From: Aselliscus stoliczkanus | Lineage: Eukaryota > Chordata > Mammalia > Chiroptera > Hipposideridae | Assembly: GCA_033961575.1 (NCBI GenBank) | Contig: CM066731.1 | Location: 77,831,501 to 77,895,500 of the forward strand | Direction of reading: 5' to 3' | DNA: 64,000 bases | Shown: positions 23,191 to 35,837 of the stretch, piece by piece | How the letters are laid out: each line of letters begins with the position of its first letter | Position numbering within the stretch: position 1 is the first letter of the stretch | Translations under genes and position numbers: made by a program | Notes under the pieces: model-generated | The model's database searches: none | What the model was told of the DNA's origin: nothing | Seen by the model: only the letters and a program-made list of their open reading frames with translations

Positions 23191-24384
23191 ACAGAAAGCC
23201 AATGTCATATATCACATAATTGAACAAAGTGAGGCATAGAAAAGGCAGACGTGCTGTGTTTGGCAGAGTGGCTCACTAGTTGTAATTGCATCGCTAGGAA
23301 GAGGTCTTGAATTCTAGTTCTGGTCTGCCATAAATGAGCTTTTGGGATGCTCTCCCCAGCCCAGCCCCCACCCCACAAAAATGATTCTAAATAATGATAC
23401 AAATCAATTATCTTGAAGGAAACCTTTGCAATAATTTGTGATATCAGAAAAACTGACCTCATAAGCTTTTGACCAGTCAAGTCTTCGAAGTCCAACTCTT
23501 CTAATTAGTAGCTGAGGGACAGTAAATAAGTCCTTTCTCATCTCAGGTTCAGTGCCTTTCCCCTCATTGGATTAAAAAAAATACTCATGTACTAAACAAA
23601 TATTAGTTTTCCTATCTTCTTTTACATGAGCTATGTTCTAGTAACAAATATAATCAAAAAAATAAAACCAGAAGTTAATGAAAGACTATAATAACCTTAT
23701 CTGCCATTTCATATCCATAACTGGTTTAAACCTATAAAATAAAAGAGAAAATGATGGCTCATAGTCCAAACAGACATGTCATATCTGGGGTGGGGGGTGG
23801 AATCATGATATTTCTGACAGTATAATTTTAAAACTTTATATGAATTGATGTTATTTTTAATAGTGGTTCAAAAAGAACAACTTCCTAAGGGCTAAATTGG
23901 TCAGGTAAATGATCTCACAGCATCTGCACATCTAAGTTAAGCTGAAAAGCACTTTGAATGGACACAAGCCATGGCTGAACACAGTCCTGATACCAACACA
24001 CCCCAATGTCTAAAAGCCGAGCCTGGAATGTGAAATCCATCCTTTGGGAAGAAACATGAGTGCTAATGAGAGTGCTGACTAGTTGAAAAGGCAAATCCAG
24101 TATAGCTGCATCCTCTGAGGAGCTTCAACTGTTCAAATGGACCTTAGAGAATCAAAGCCTGGTTTAGAGCTTATCTTTCTGACTGGAGGAGAAATGCCTT
24201 CACCTGACAGCACAGGGGGATGCTCCATGAAAGGGCAGGTACAGCAGCTCTCACTTCCCTGACAGTGGGATTTGGAGGGTGTGACAACTCTTCCTTGTCT
24301 CCCAGGGCCCTTCATTATGTGGAAAGCTCTTATTTAAGAGAAATTGGCTTTATGAAGAGAATCATCATATGTCAAATATTCTTC
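23191..24384. other. Intergenic, no gene seen
   Basis: Nothing recognised on either strand apart from short homopolymers. Weak MIR-like text at 23240-23330 is too diverged to call. Confidence 0.5.
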
Positions 24385-24560
24385 TGTGATAATAATGTAA
24401 TAATACAATGATTACCAATTATTGTAGACCTATTGCATGTCAAGTCTGTTAAGCATGTTACCACTTATAGTCACAGTAAAACTATCACGGAAGTATTGCC
24501 TTATGCATTCTGCAGATAGAGAGATCTAGTAGGAGAAAATTTGCTAAAAGAGCTGCATAG
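24385..24560 (-). mobile_element. MIR-like fragment, antisense
   Basis: ATTGCATGTCAAGTCTGTTAAGC, TACCACTTATAGTCACAG, and TTATGCATTCTGCAGATAG echo the complement of the MIR 3' half. Confidence 0.5.
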
Positions 24561-24574
24561 TCTTTGCTGTCACA

Positions 24575-24710
24575 TACAATTGTATTTAATGTCCACTCTG
24601 TTATCCATGTAGCTTTGGGCAAGGCTCTCACCCTATCTGTGACTCGCTTTCTCATCTGAAAAAATAGGACTATTAACACCTACTTCCTAGAATCATATAG
24701 CTATATAGTT
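24575..24710 (+). mobile_element. MIR SINE fragment
   Basis: TCCACTCTGTTATCC, AGCTTTGGGCAAGGCTC, CGCTTTCTCATCTGAAAA and GGACTATTAACACCTACTTCC follow MIR order. Confidence 0.7.
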
Positions 24711-25180
24711 AGTGGAGGAGTAAAAAATTAAACCTGTTTGGCCTTAAACCACACCTAGCTATCCAAAGCTGCTTCTAGAGCTAATTGAAATAATGTATTT
24801 TGGCCATGGTGTAACTATGCTCTCCTGATTTCTATTACTCAATGAAACTAGAAGAAAACCTCCATCTAAAAAGGTAAACAGGTGCTAAAAAGAACTGTTA
24901 AAGGCCATGAATATCAAAATGAAGCCTCCTCAAGCTATAACTAGTTATACTGAACCAACATTGAAACTGAGATACCAATAGAATGTGACTTGGGAGTGTA
25001 GGAATCACTTTATGTCTACAGGAAACCCTCTGTGATGTCCCTACTCTCAGGGATGATCCTTTTCAACAGGGAGTGTAGCTGACATTTTCTTGGGGGATGT
25101 CTAAAGAGGCAGAGTCTTTTCTGGAAGGGAAGGGTACTAGCCAATGCTAACTTAAAACTGGGGCTGATAGGAAACATTTT

Positions 25181-25301
25181 GACCGGCCCAGTGGCGCGGT
25201 GGTTAAGCGCTGGCTTGGGAAGCCAGCGGCCCCGGTTCAGTCCCACATATGAGGGCCAGTAACACTGCCCTCAAAAAAAAAAAAAAAAGAAAAAGAAAAA
25301 A
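25181..25301 (+). mobile_element. tRNA-derived SINE, short form
   Basis: GACCGGCCCAGTGGCGCGG head, GGTTCAGTCCC B box, GGCCAGTAACACTGCCCTC end and A-rich tail. The 12-bp duplication AGGAAACATTTT lies at 25169-25180 and 25302-25313. Confidence 0.92.
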
Positions 25302-25794
25302 AGGAAACATTTTTAGCACGGCATACAACCAAATAAAAGTCAAGTGCTCCCTTTCAATAAGCTGGTAGAGCTCTTTCCCACCATGGCTTCGTCTTAGAAT
25401 AATGGGGGTGCACTCAGGTAGTGGTGTACTTCAGTTACTGTGGACCTTTTCTCTGGGTTTCTATGAAGGAGCTAGTAAGCTTATTAATGAAACTTTGTGA
25501 TGTGACATTAACTGAGAGCCTGCAGTGTGCTAGGTGCTAAACTTCCCATTTATGCCTCAACTATGTAAATTTTAAAAGGCAGGCAAACTTATAAATCAAA
25601 CTGTTATAAATCAAATAGACAAGGATCAATTTGATGTGTATGTGTATATAGGTTCTGTAGCATTTTATTCTATATGAAAAAAAATCCTGTTAATTTGTAA
25701 TTCAAATTTATAAGATGATATTACAGCATACTATATTATGGTGTATAATACCACCTCTATTGTATATTATCTGAGAGTATCTATTAATTTTCTC

Positions 25795-25950
25795 TCCCAT
25801 TCATTCATTCATTCATTCAACAAACATTGGTCTTTTGATGGGAATTTTGAGTGAGATGATGGGAATAATCGCATAATAAGACATGACAACTCTGGCAAAG
25901 GGCCTACTATCTAGCTGGGGAGGCCAGCAGGTAAATGACAAGTTTATGTA
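25795..25950 (+). repeat. Ancient dispersed repeat fragment (LINE-like)
   Basis: CCATTCATTCATTCATTCATTC leads into CAACAAACATTGG, ACTCTGGCAAAGGGCC, TATCTAGCTGGGGAGG and AGGTAAATGACAAG, the same order as the copies at 11745 and 17455. Confidence 0.45.
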
Positions 25951-26309
25951 GCAGGTATTATAGAAAATGGGCCTAAGATCTAATTAATACATACAAGCTG
26001 AGTGCAGCAGGCACTGGAATAAAGCAGGTATTGTTTTAGATGTATCTCAAAGGTCTAGAGGATGATTAGATGTCAGGTTAAAAATGGCACTTAAGAAGAG
26101 AAAGGAAACAAAATTTGAAAGAGGCGCTGAGACAGGGATGAGAGTGCCAATTCAGGAAATCGTACGTAGATCCACACAGCTTAGATAAGATTAGAAAGTA
26201 GTTATTAAAAATGACAGACAACACAGCAAGATGTGAGAATGACCTTTTACATCCAAGTTTCTGCATTGGGATGAGAAAAGCAAAGATAACAAATAGGGAA
26301 CATGTAAAA

Positions 26310-26580
26310 AGTGAAATGGAATTGTGTTCAGGTTACATCGTGTCCAAGCAAGCATTACATGGAATCTGATGTCAGGAGATTTCCATTCCATTTCAACCCT
26401 CTGCTTTCTGTGTATATGAGGAAGAATTAAATCACTGTTTTGAACTTTGGGCATTTCATTTGTTACCTGAGTTTAAACATATTGATTTTACAGAGTTGTT
26501 ATGAGTACTTAGTAAAATAAGAAATATGAAAGACCTTTTAAAATTATACAGACCATATAAATATTTGTTATTCCATCTGT
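26310..26580 (+). mobile_element. MIR-like SINE, diverged
   Basis: TTTCAACCCTCTGCTTTC, GGGCATTTCATTTGTTACC and the 3' part TTTTACAGAGTTGTTATGAG then TACTTAGTAAAATAAGAAATA are in MIR order. Confidence 0.5.
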
Positions 26581-26614
26581 GAGTCTGGAGAGGGGGAAAA
26601 TATTCATCAATACA

Positions 26615-26912
26615 GTAGGGCCTGATAGTACATAGTTTAGGCTTTCAGGGCTAGTTTCTGTTGCAACTTCTCAATTCTGCTGTTATAGTATGAAAGCAGC
26701 CATGGGAACGACGTAAGCAAGGAAGGACATGTGGAAACCGAAATTTAAATTTCATGTAATTTTCACATGTCATAAATTATTATTCTTCTTTTGATTTTTT
26801 CCCCCAACCACTTAACAATATGTAAAACATCATGCTAAGCTTGCAGTCTATACAAAAACTGGCAGCTGGCCAGATTTGACTCTCAGGCCATAGTTGCCAA
26901 CCCCTTAATTAG
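26615..26912 (-). mobile_element. hAT-Charlie non-autonomous element
   Basis: Same family as 20733: TAGGCTTTCAGGGCTAG, CTGTTGCAACTTCTCAATTC, CTGCTGTTATAGTATGAAAG then GCAGCCATGGGAACGACG, and the end GGCCAGATTTGAC and CATAGTTGCCAACCCC. It is diverged, and the 5' terminus and duplication are not clear. Confidence 0.75.
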
Positions 26913-29900
26913 ACAAATATTCATTGAATTTGAAGTCTAGCCTTTCTCAGTGTGAGCGTGGAGATACCAAATGTATGTTCTGTCTTTCTTAGAAAATAAT
27001 ACCATTAAGATGTGAAGACAAATGTAGGGAATAAGGCTGACAATGCTGAACGCTCTCTGAGAACTGTGAAATTAAAAAGACATTGAAATTGTGTTTAAGT
27101 TAGTTGATGGGAAAGGATGTAAAGCAGAAGGGCCCCTTGGGCTGCAGTTTGACAGCATGAGCTGCATGACCTCAATGTCCTGCTCACCTCAAAGAGTTGC
27201 CATGGAAATAAAAAGCATAAAGGACTGTGAATATGAAAATACGTGTTATCCAGGAGCATATATAAATGTGAATTATGTCAGTGATAAAGTCGCTTTTTTG
27301 TTGTAATCTTGCTTGTTTGGTTTGGGAGACCCAAAGGTAGTTAGAAACTTTTGCAAAAACCTCAAGATATGACTGTACTATATATTTAATTGTAGGATCA
27401 AGATTATTAGTTTGAGTCACTTTAAAGAAAAATAAACATTATTGTGGGGGGAGTTTTGTTTCTCAGAATAGATGATGTTAATGTATATGAAGATCAGTTG
27501 GACATTTCTAAGCTCCCAAACTTGCGTGTCATGCATGAGTAATGGGTATGTAGCAAGATATCGATCCCTAATCATTTAGTGAGGACTGGCAGGGCTTTGG
27601 GTGGATGGAACACTCAGGCTGATGAACTTGTTCAAAGGTCCTGAAATAATGGCCCATTTAGAATGGCATTGCAGGAATGGTGTATCAAAATTTTTAATCC
27701 CCATTTTGGTATTGTAAGAGACAATACAAATAAGTAGTTAAGCATAAAGAAAAAGAAAGGCTATTTAAAGATCAAATTATGGAAGATGACAGCAAGCAAG
27801 ACAATGATAAGCAAAGGAAAGAAAAGAGAAAAAAAAGATAAAAATTTACATAAGACAGTTGCTCAAAAAATTCTGTAGTCTTCTAGGAAAGAAGAACTCT
27901 GATGGAAAGCCATAAATATTCTGAAGGTTTGTGTGACTTCTTCACTTCTCATTATTGACAAAGCTGGATATGAATTTTTGAGTTGAGTAACTGTTAGTTT
28001 GTTTCCAGGTCAAATCCAAATTTGAAAGGCAAAGAAGAACCAGTGGCAGTGTCATATTTAAATAGAAAGAATGGGCTGCCAATGCCCTTCAAATGCCATG
28101 ATTCCTGGCATCGACCCTAGGTACTTGTCCTGAAGAGGGAAAGGCAACATTCTGAAAAGTTATAGGTCTGTCAGGTAAAAAAAAAAAAAAAAAAGAAAAA
28201 AAGAAAGAAGATCCTAGAAAGCCATCAAATAGCCCATCTTAAATAGCATTAGATGTTAGGGTCTTAGAACCCAAGATTCTGAAAGAACCGATCTTTCCAG
28301 ACTAATTTAATTTATTCCAATCAAAAGGTACAAGAATGTGGAAACAAGAATGGCACCACTAACAGCCATCTAGTTTTAAGATGGCTTTGATCAATTCTTC
28401 TCAGTAAGAGATGACAGTGCAGAGTTGAGTATAATATTTTAGTACAAAATAACCGACATTAGGAGTGATTCTCAGTCTCAACTAGGACTATGAATATTAT
28501 TTATAATTAGGACTATAATTAGTCCTAGAATATATTTTACAACATATAACTACTCTTAAAAAATTGGGAGTAGCTTATCAAACATATAGATAACCTCACC
28601 AGTAGAATTATGAATATAAAAGAAATAAATATATTTCAAGATGATAATATACACTGGCCAAATATGCTATTGGGAAAAAAAAGGTGACAATATTTAATGA
28701 ACATAAGGAAATACAGCAAATACACATATCCAGAAATGGAAAGGATTTGTACGAGGACAAATACACTAAGGTCAAAGAAAACCACACTTTAAATAAAAAT
28801 AAAGGTAAAAAATGAAGGACTCTTTCTTGTGTATTATTCATACATGCCATAGACATCTGATCCTCAGATTTTCTCTGATCGCAACTTATGCATGAATCTG
28901 TTATTGCAACTTTACTTACAAATTTTCTGTTTGCATGCCTGCCTGTTATCTCTGTGCTTCTTGATGGGAGTGACTAAGCCTTAGCACCCTCAATTATCCA
29001 CTCCTGAAAACACAGAAGGCTTTGGAGCTTCTCTGGTTGAATGGATCAATGGCTAAATGTTAAGCTAAAATACCATATTAACTTTAGTGATAAATAGGGA
29101 AAGAAAAGAGTGTGATGGTGTTCAGAAAATAGTATGAAGTATTTGAATAAACAACTCACAAAATATTTTGATTTGATGAAGACAAAAATGAAGTAGAGCA
29201 TAACTTCCTGAAAACCTGGAGGAAAAGTGAATAATCTGTTTATCTCAGAAAACTTAGATATTATCCCTAGTTTCTTGTCATCAAACACTTATTGAATTTT
29301 CTCATATTGAATTTTATAAATGTCCTATAACTATTAACCTCATGTTAAGAAAAGTACTTAAAAAGTTCCATTGATTATTTCTAACTGATAGAGATACAAG
29401 ACTTCTAGCCAATTTAGTAAAATACATCCCAATAGTAGCATGGTAGCAATTACAGAAACACTGATTTCCATTTAGCTTCAGTTATTGGGCTAACTGCTCA
29501 CTGGCATCATTTTTATTATGACAAAAAAGGCAATAATATTCAAACCTCATATAATACCCACTACCTGCCAAATCTTTAATGGTCTCAGAGATTCTGGATG
29601 ACTGATGCTAGTCCTGTGATTGAGGGCATTACAATCAGGCTGAGTTAAGGTCAAGGATAGTCAATGCAGCACCATTTAAACTGTGATCTACAAAAGAGTT
29701 CCAAAACTATGCATATATATTCCATGAACAATTTAAATACTAGAGGTATAAAAATGATTACATGAGTAAATAATATCTGAGGAGTCAAGTGTCTGCTCTA
29801 ATATATGTGAATAAATTGTAATAATTTTTGCAATAAAGAAACACAATGCACTGTGTTTATCCCACATACAGTAATATTTTTGAACATGGTACATTTTCTT

Positions 29901-29944
29901 TTAAACCCCATTAATTAATTTCTAATTTGAAAGTGAACAACGTT
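26913..29944. other. Intergenic, no gene seen
   Basis: AT-rich sequence without a supported gene or a repeat I can name. A poly(A)-rich tract near 28175-28205 may be the tail of an unrecognised retrocopy, but no duplication was found. Confidence 0.5.
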
Positions 29945-30095
29945 CTGATCCAAGAGTCAAAAACTTGGTGGAATCCTAGCCTCAAATATATCCCTGAGAC
30001 ATTGTTTGACCTTGGACAAGACACTTCAGCTCTCAGCAATGCAGTTTTCTCTAATGTAAAATGAGACAGCTGATTCAGAGATATCTCAAACCCTT
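29945..30095 (+). mobile_element. MIR SINE
   Basis: GGAATCCTAGCCTCAAA, TTTGACCTTGGACAAGACAC, TTCAGCTCTCAGCAATGC, AGTTTTCTCTAATGTAAAATG and GAGACAGCTGATTC match MIR order closely. Confidence 0.8.
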
Positions 30096-31999
30096 TATAA
30101 CCATCAAGCTTAATGACACTAACAAAGGTCTCAGCGAAGAGGACTCTGCATCTTCCATATTGATTTTTCACCATTAGTCTAAGCCAAACCTAAGAACACA
30201 TAATAATATTATTAATGGAGGATGAGAATGAGAGTGACAAAATTAGTTACCTCTTTGAAAAAAAATAGCATAGGAAAAAAATAAAAACAAAACAAATCAT
30301 TGAAATTGTACCATGGACTTGATCAGGAATTTGAGCCCAGTTGAGTCTGAAGGAGTGAGCAGGGAAATATAACAGTGACATATGGAAGAGAAAGCAAGGC
30401 TCAGAGACATCTTTACCCTTCTTCAAGCTTTGTCTGCCTTCTTTGTCACACCTTGAGGCAAGGAATGGTCTTAGTTACCAAATATCTGTATGAGCCATGG
30501 AATTACATTGCCTCCCTTGTCTTGATTTATTTGTCTCTTTCCATCCTCACAAATGTACTCTAAAGACACCTAATTGTCTTAGCCTGCCTTCATATCCTTT
30601 TGTCATGAAGAATTTCCTCACCTCCCTTATACCCTGGGAACCTCCCTCTGGGGGTTAGAAAAGAGAGTAGACTGAAAAGATAATAGACTAGCGAGCGAAG
30701 TAGACCTAAAAGGAGATATTAGGAGAGTTAGTATTATTCAGATGAAAATTGCTAATAGCTAAGTAGATGTAGGGATGTTTTTCAGTTTCAGAAATTTGAA
30801 TATGAAAGTGTCAATTTGATGAGAGCTAGACTGTTGGTTTTAAGGAGCACTTTATTGAATAGCTCTGAGGAAACTCTAACAAGCTACCAGATATGATCAC
30901 TGTCCCTGAAGCTTGGTTTTAAACAGGTTAGAGATATTAACTGGAGAGATTAGGATGCATTTCTGCACAGATAAAACAACCCAGTTAGAGAGAGTGAAGC
31001 AAGAGGCCAGAAGGATGACAGTGTTGTAATTTAATTGTCAATGTTTACTTTACATATTTCAATAATCTAAAGTGCTAGAGAGACTTCTGAAAGCAAAATA
31101 TGATAGTAGAGAACAAAAAATGAATACTGCTCCATAAATGTGAAGCCCCTCTGATTGGGCAAGAACTCTCTAAATGAGCTATGTGTGTCTAGGCCTGTCT
31201 TTTGCCTTTCTGGGCTTGTTTATTCCCTTTAAAATGAATGGAATAGACAACATGCATCCTTTCCACTAAATTGATGATTTTATAATTATATTCTGTGAAA
31301 AATAAAACTCCACTGAGGTTCAGAAATATTTTCAGAACATTTGAAGGAAAATCATGTTACAGAACAGAAAGAGTTCGTCTAACTGACACTAGCAGAGCCA
31401 AACACTTGACACCGAGAATAACAGTGGAGAAACATTGGATATTTTACTATGAATGGCACCACCCAGGAGAACAAGAAGCTAATGCTCAAAAGCTTAAACT
31501 CCCTGATTCAGGGTTTGCAGTGGGTTTTTAAGTGTATAAGGAAAACGGGTAAACAGAAGTGCTAGCAGGCAAGTTTTAATTGGGGAAACTTGGAGCTTGT
31601 CCATGTGTGGTAAAGCATGTATGTCAACATAGGACCTTCCTGGATAATGGACCCTCTGCTTCAGAAAGGGTTCTGGTGTTCAAATTCCAATAATGTCCTT
31701 GTTCTTTTGTTTCAAGGTGGGTGGGCAGGGGAGAGGTTTTTGTTCCAGGTGCAACTAGAAATCAAAGTTCGCTTCTCTGCCCATGTTTTAGTTGCATGAC
31801 TTGTGTTTTTGGTATGTTGTCACTGAAAAGCAACTCAGTATCTCCTTAAACAAGATTGGACAATTTTGAGCTGGTTCTGTGGTTACAATCACGGGGTGAT
31901 AACTCCCCATAAAAAAAAAAGAAAGAAAAAGAAAAATTAGCATTTACCATGATAGAATTCTGATGTAAAAATAATGATGAGTTAATATTTTCTTCTAGT
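30096..31999. other. Intergenic, no gene seen
   Basis: Short open frames occur but none matches a known protein or shows splice context. An A-rich run at 31911-31937 follows GGGGTGATAACTCCCC, possibly an eroded SINE end. Confidence 0.5.
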
Positions 32000-32130
32000 T
32001 ACTTCTACTGAGCTCACGTTCCATGCACTGTACATTATGTATCATCTCTAATTCTCACAGCATCTCTATAAAGTCAGTCCTGGCATTTCCCACTTGCTGT
32101 TGAGAAAATTCAGTCTCCAGAAGATAACAT
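32000..32130 (-). mobile_element. MIR SINE, antisense
   Basis: CTACTGAGCTCACGTTCC, CTCTAATTCTCACAGCATC, TTTCCCACTTGCTGTTGAG and AAATTCAGTCTCCAGAAG follow the MIR complement. Confidence 0.6.
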
Positions 32131-32483
32131 AACTGCTCCATTTACTGCTCTTCTAGTCATTGTTGGAAAAGAGAGAGACTTGATATGGGATGATTTGATC
32201 CTAAATGTCTTGTTCTTCAATGTAGTCACCACCATTGTATTTACTTCCTTGTGCCATCTCAAAAGGAGTGTCTTAACAGAAAAAAGGGCCAAATCGAGAG
32301 ATGTGAGCTTGGGATGTGGTACAAAGTGGCTAGTCAATATTTAGTGATTTATTCTGAAGTTAGTCATCCAGAAGGGGTCCTAAAATAGCCAATGAGTTGA
32401 TGAGGTTAGGATGGAAACACACATTAAGTCCTCTGAAAAAGTTAAAACCAAGCCAAATGAAAAACAATATTTGACATTTGTTG

Positions 32484-32870
32484 AAAACTACAATATTGCT
32501 ACTGGGATAGGAAAAACAGTTTGGGGAATATAATTAATAATGTTGTAAATATTCTGTGGAATGTCAGATGATCATAGGTCTTGTTAGAGAGACCATTTCA
32601 TGGATGGAGTAGAGGTTTGATCACTGCACTGTATTACTAAAGTGGAGGTGGTATACCTACTGTAATTGAATATATATAGATAGTCACGGGATGTGGATTA
32701 TACTGTGGAAGAGAGTCAGAGGAAGAGTAATAGATATATATGATATGGGGGTGTGTGGGGTGGTGTATTGGGGGTGGGGGGTTTGTCACTTTGAGGGGTA
32801 AAATGTATAACTATTGCACTGTGTTGTACACCTGAAACTAATTAAAAATAAAATTAAAAAAAAAAAGAAA
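32484..32870 (+). mobile_element. 5'-truncated L1 (3' UTR only)
   Basis: Collinear with the 3' UTR of the L1 at 36601-43510: ACAGTTTGGGGAATATAATT, AGAGACCATTTCATGGATGG, GATAGTCACGGGATGTGG, a G-rich run at 32746-32785, and the end CACCTGAAACTAATTAAAA with poly(A). No clear duplication was found. Confidence 0.85.
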
Positions 32871-32877
32871 TCTTAAA

Positions 32878-33085
32878 ATGCTAGGTATTATGCTCAAAGC
32901 TTTATGCTTATGATCTCTTTTAATACAACAGCTCTGTGGAATAGGCATTATTATTTTTTTTTTCTTTCTTTCCTATTTTATTTGGGTAAGGAAGCAGAGT
33001 CTTATAGAGTTTAAGCACCAAGGTCTTACAGCAAGGACTCAAGGATGAATCCAAACCCCATGATCTTAACCACTGTGTTCTTTGT
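32878..33085 (-). mobile_element. MIR SINE, antisense
   Basis: GCTAGGTATTATGCTC, GATCTCTTTTAATACAACAG, AGGCATTATTATTTT, AAGCAGAGTCTTATAGAG and the end CCATGATCTTAACCACTGTG give a nearly full MIR complement. Confidence 0.8.
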
Positions 33086-34959
33086 CTGTACCACAGTCAA
33101 AAGAACATATATGCAGTAAGAAACTGTGGGCAGAGGCCTAGGGATATCAGGTTTAGCTATTAGTACTCGGTGAACACATGCAGACTCATGTACCCCAGTA
33201 TATGAGTACATACAGGTGAGACTGGTGATTCATGAAGAGATTAAATACTTTGCTCTGGGTCAAGCATCCCACCAAAATATCCAACTCAATTAGAATACAA
33301 GTTAAAGGTGCTTGGACCTCTAAACTGGGCTGCTTTCCAAACCTAGAAGTCGCTGACCTAGAAGCTAAGCAATAGACACCTTTTAACCATGATGGAGAAA
33401 ACCTATGGTCATGAGGGCAAACTAGCTAGTGCATTATTGAATTTGTGGACATTGGGCACCTAATCACCATCCACTTTTTTTGTCTCCTTTTTTAAATCTG
33501 AATGGAAATGGGTACTAATGTTCAACTTGTGGAAACAAGACATAAACATGCTGGGTACATGCTGCTTTCCCCATTCCATCCCCAAACAAGCCCTAAGGAA
33601 AATCACAATTTGGGTATTATAGAACCCAATAATAGGCCACAGAAGAAATCTTGGACTACACTTAGAATAATATATTTATTTCTCACTGAGAAATAAATGT
33701 TCTCAGAAAACTGAGAACATTCATACAACTTGCTCACTCACACCCAACTTGTTACTTAAAATGTATGTGCGTTCCGGGAAGACATTCAGCTTGTCTAGAT
33801 CCTCAGGCGTTTCATCAATAAAACTTACTGCACAGGGTTGAATCAAAAATTAGATGAAGACCGAATAGAAATCCTCAAGGAGAGCACCTGGTACAGGTTT
33901 CAGTAAATGCTGACAAATTTTAGTTCACATCAGATATTTCCTTCTAAGATCTGTTGAAGCCTCACCTCCACTGTGAAGCTTCCCAGGACTATGTAAGCCT
34001 GCAGGGGGCAGCCTTCTTTGGCTCCCTATTACTTCAGGAAATAGATCATTTAATTATACATCTATAAGTAGTTTATTTACAAGACTTTGGCTCTCAATCT
34101 CAGGTCCTCTGAAGAATATATATTGAAATTTCTCTAATATTTCCTATATCCTTTATATGCCAACTTCAATTCCTAGGTCATAATAAATATCTATAGATAA
34201 TTTTAATTAAATAATTGGCATTTTTAATTACTTAATCAATTTAAAACCTGTACTTACTTCAAAAATACAACTGTTTGATAAATCATAATTAAAATAAAAA
34301 ATTATCTGCCCCACACACCTCATCTCCTGATTTTAAATCCCCACAGAAAAGACTTTATTTTACTTGTTTCTTCTGGTATAATTGTCTGTTTTTCTAAATG
34401 ACCTATTTAAAATGCTAACTTTTGGCTTTTTAATTTTCAGTATCACTATGGTTTTCTTACTGTGGACAATAAGAATTTAGCTTTCTTATACACCCTCTAC
34501 CATCCACCCAAAAGAATTAATGCACAGTGATTGGTTGCATCAATTGTTTATATCATTGTGATGCATAAATATTAGACAACCTAAGCTAATTAGTGTACAA
34601 GCATTAATTTATTCTGTTGTTAATCTTTATTTCTCTATGTTTTCACCTGCTAGATTACCTAAAGCCTTTCACAAGTTTGCCGTTAAAATGCCTGAACTGT
34701 GAATCTCTTTTCAATATGCTAAAACATATCAAGTATGCTCTTTCATTTCACCCTTCCCTCCTGAAACCTTTGATCTGCCTGCTCTAGTCAGGGGAATTTT
34801 GCTCTCCAGGTCTTCCACTAAGCTATTCTTCTGGGTTTTCCTTCATCTTTAGGAAATGCATTGTGCTTTATTTTGCATTGTATCCCCTTCTCCTGGACAT
34901 CAAGACTTCCTGCTCCTTGATTCTGTCCCTCATTTTTTAGACTGTATCCTGATATAAAC
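33086..34959. other. Intergenic, no gene seen
   Basis: No supported gene or named repeat. It contains the paired hairpins at 33674-33721. Confidence 0.5.
33674..33721. repeat. Two back-to-back perfect hairpins
   Basis: The first has 12-bp arms ATTTATTTCTCA and TGAGAAATAAAT around one base. The second has 11-bp arms AATGTTCTCAG and CTGAGAACATT around AAAA. They overlap by three bases. Both contain CTCA/TGAG-type cores. Confidence 0.75.
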
Positions 34960-35560
34960 ATTAGAGAACAAGAAATACTTTAAAACTTACTTATCTAGAA
35001 AGTCCTAGATTCTTTTTCTCATACTTGATTACTAACTAGGTGAGGTATTGAATTTTTAGCCTGAATATATTTTCCCTTAGATTTTTGAAGGCATTGCCCC
35101 ATTGCAATTTTAGCTTCTGAAACAGGGACTCAGGAGTCTTATTCCATATCAATTCCTTGTACCATATCTATTACTCATTGATTATAGGATGACTGCTTAT
35201 TTATACTTTGTAAAACTATTCAAGACTTTCCCTTTGGCATTGCTATGAAATTCCATAATGCTATAACTTGTTGTGAGTGCTCAGAGCAAGCCCCTCTGGG
35301 CTGTAGTTTGAGAAGCTCAAGCATTCTTCAATAAATTCCTCCTTTATCATGCTCCCCCCGTTTGTTTTTTGGTATATTTCTTCACCATTTTACTCTTCTT
35401 TCTGAGCATTTTCCTTGATGCTATCATCTTGGTTCTTAAGCTTTCAATTTCTACTATCATAATTTTGCTTTCCAAGAGTTCTCATATATTGTCTTAATGT
35501 ATCCTTTATTAGAGCATCCTGTAGCATCCTGTACTTTTATATCCCTAAAAAATTAAGAAT
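34960..35560 (-). mobile_element. Degraded antisense LINE (ancient L1 type)
   Basis: T-rich text such as TTGCCCCATTGCAATTTTAGC, GGACTCAGGAGTCTTATTCC, CATTTTACTCTTCTTTCTGAGC and CTTTCAATTTCTACTATCATA matches the style of antisense old L1 sequence. No open frame survives. Confidence 0.5.
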
Positions 35561-35587
35561 GTTTTCTATATTCTTAATCAAAATCAA

Positions 35588-35765
35588 CTACATTACAAAT
35601 ATGAGTTTGAGCAAATCTACATTACAAGTGTGAGCAAATGTATCAGTTTTGTTCAAATTCACTTTGTAATATGGTTTTGAGCAAAAATCTCAGGAGTGAA
35701 AACTTGCTTTCAGACAGACTCCTCTGCTTAAACTTGATTTGCTCAAACATACATTTGTAATACAG
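35588..35765. repeat. Cluster of four inverted and direct motif copies
   Basis: Two forward copies of a CTACATTACAA...GAGCAAAT motif (35588-35616 and 35617-35640) face two reverse copies (35648-35674 and 35737-35765). The outer pair matches at 23 of 29 positions. A fifth partial copy (TTTTGAGCAAAA) is at 35675-35686. No coding capacity; see findings. Confidence 0.7.
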
Positions 35766-35837
35766 GTATGAGGATATGTTTCGCCCCAGAAGGATTAGTC
35801 AGAAAACAGTAGGACAGTGGGGAAAGTAGATTAACCA

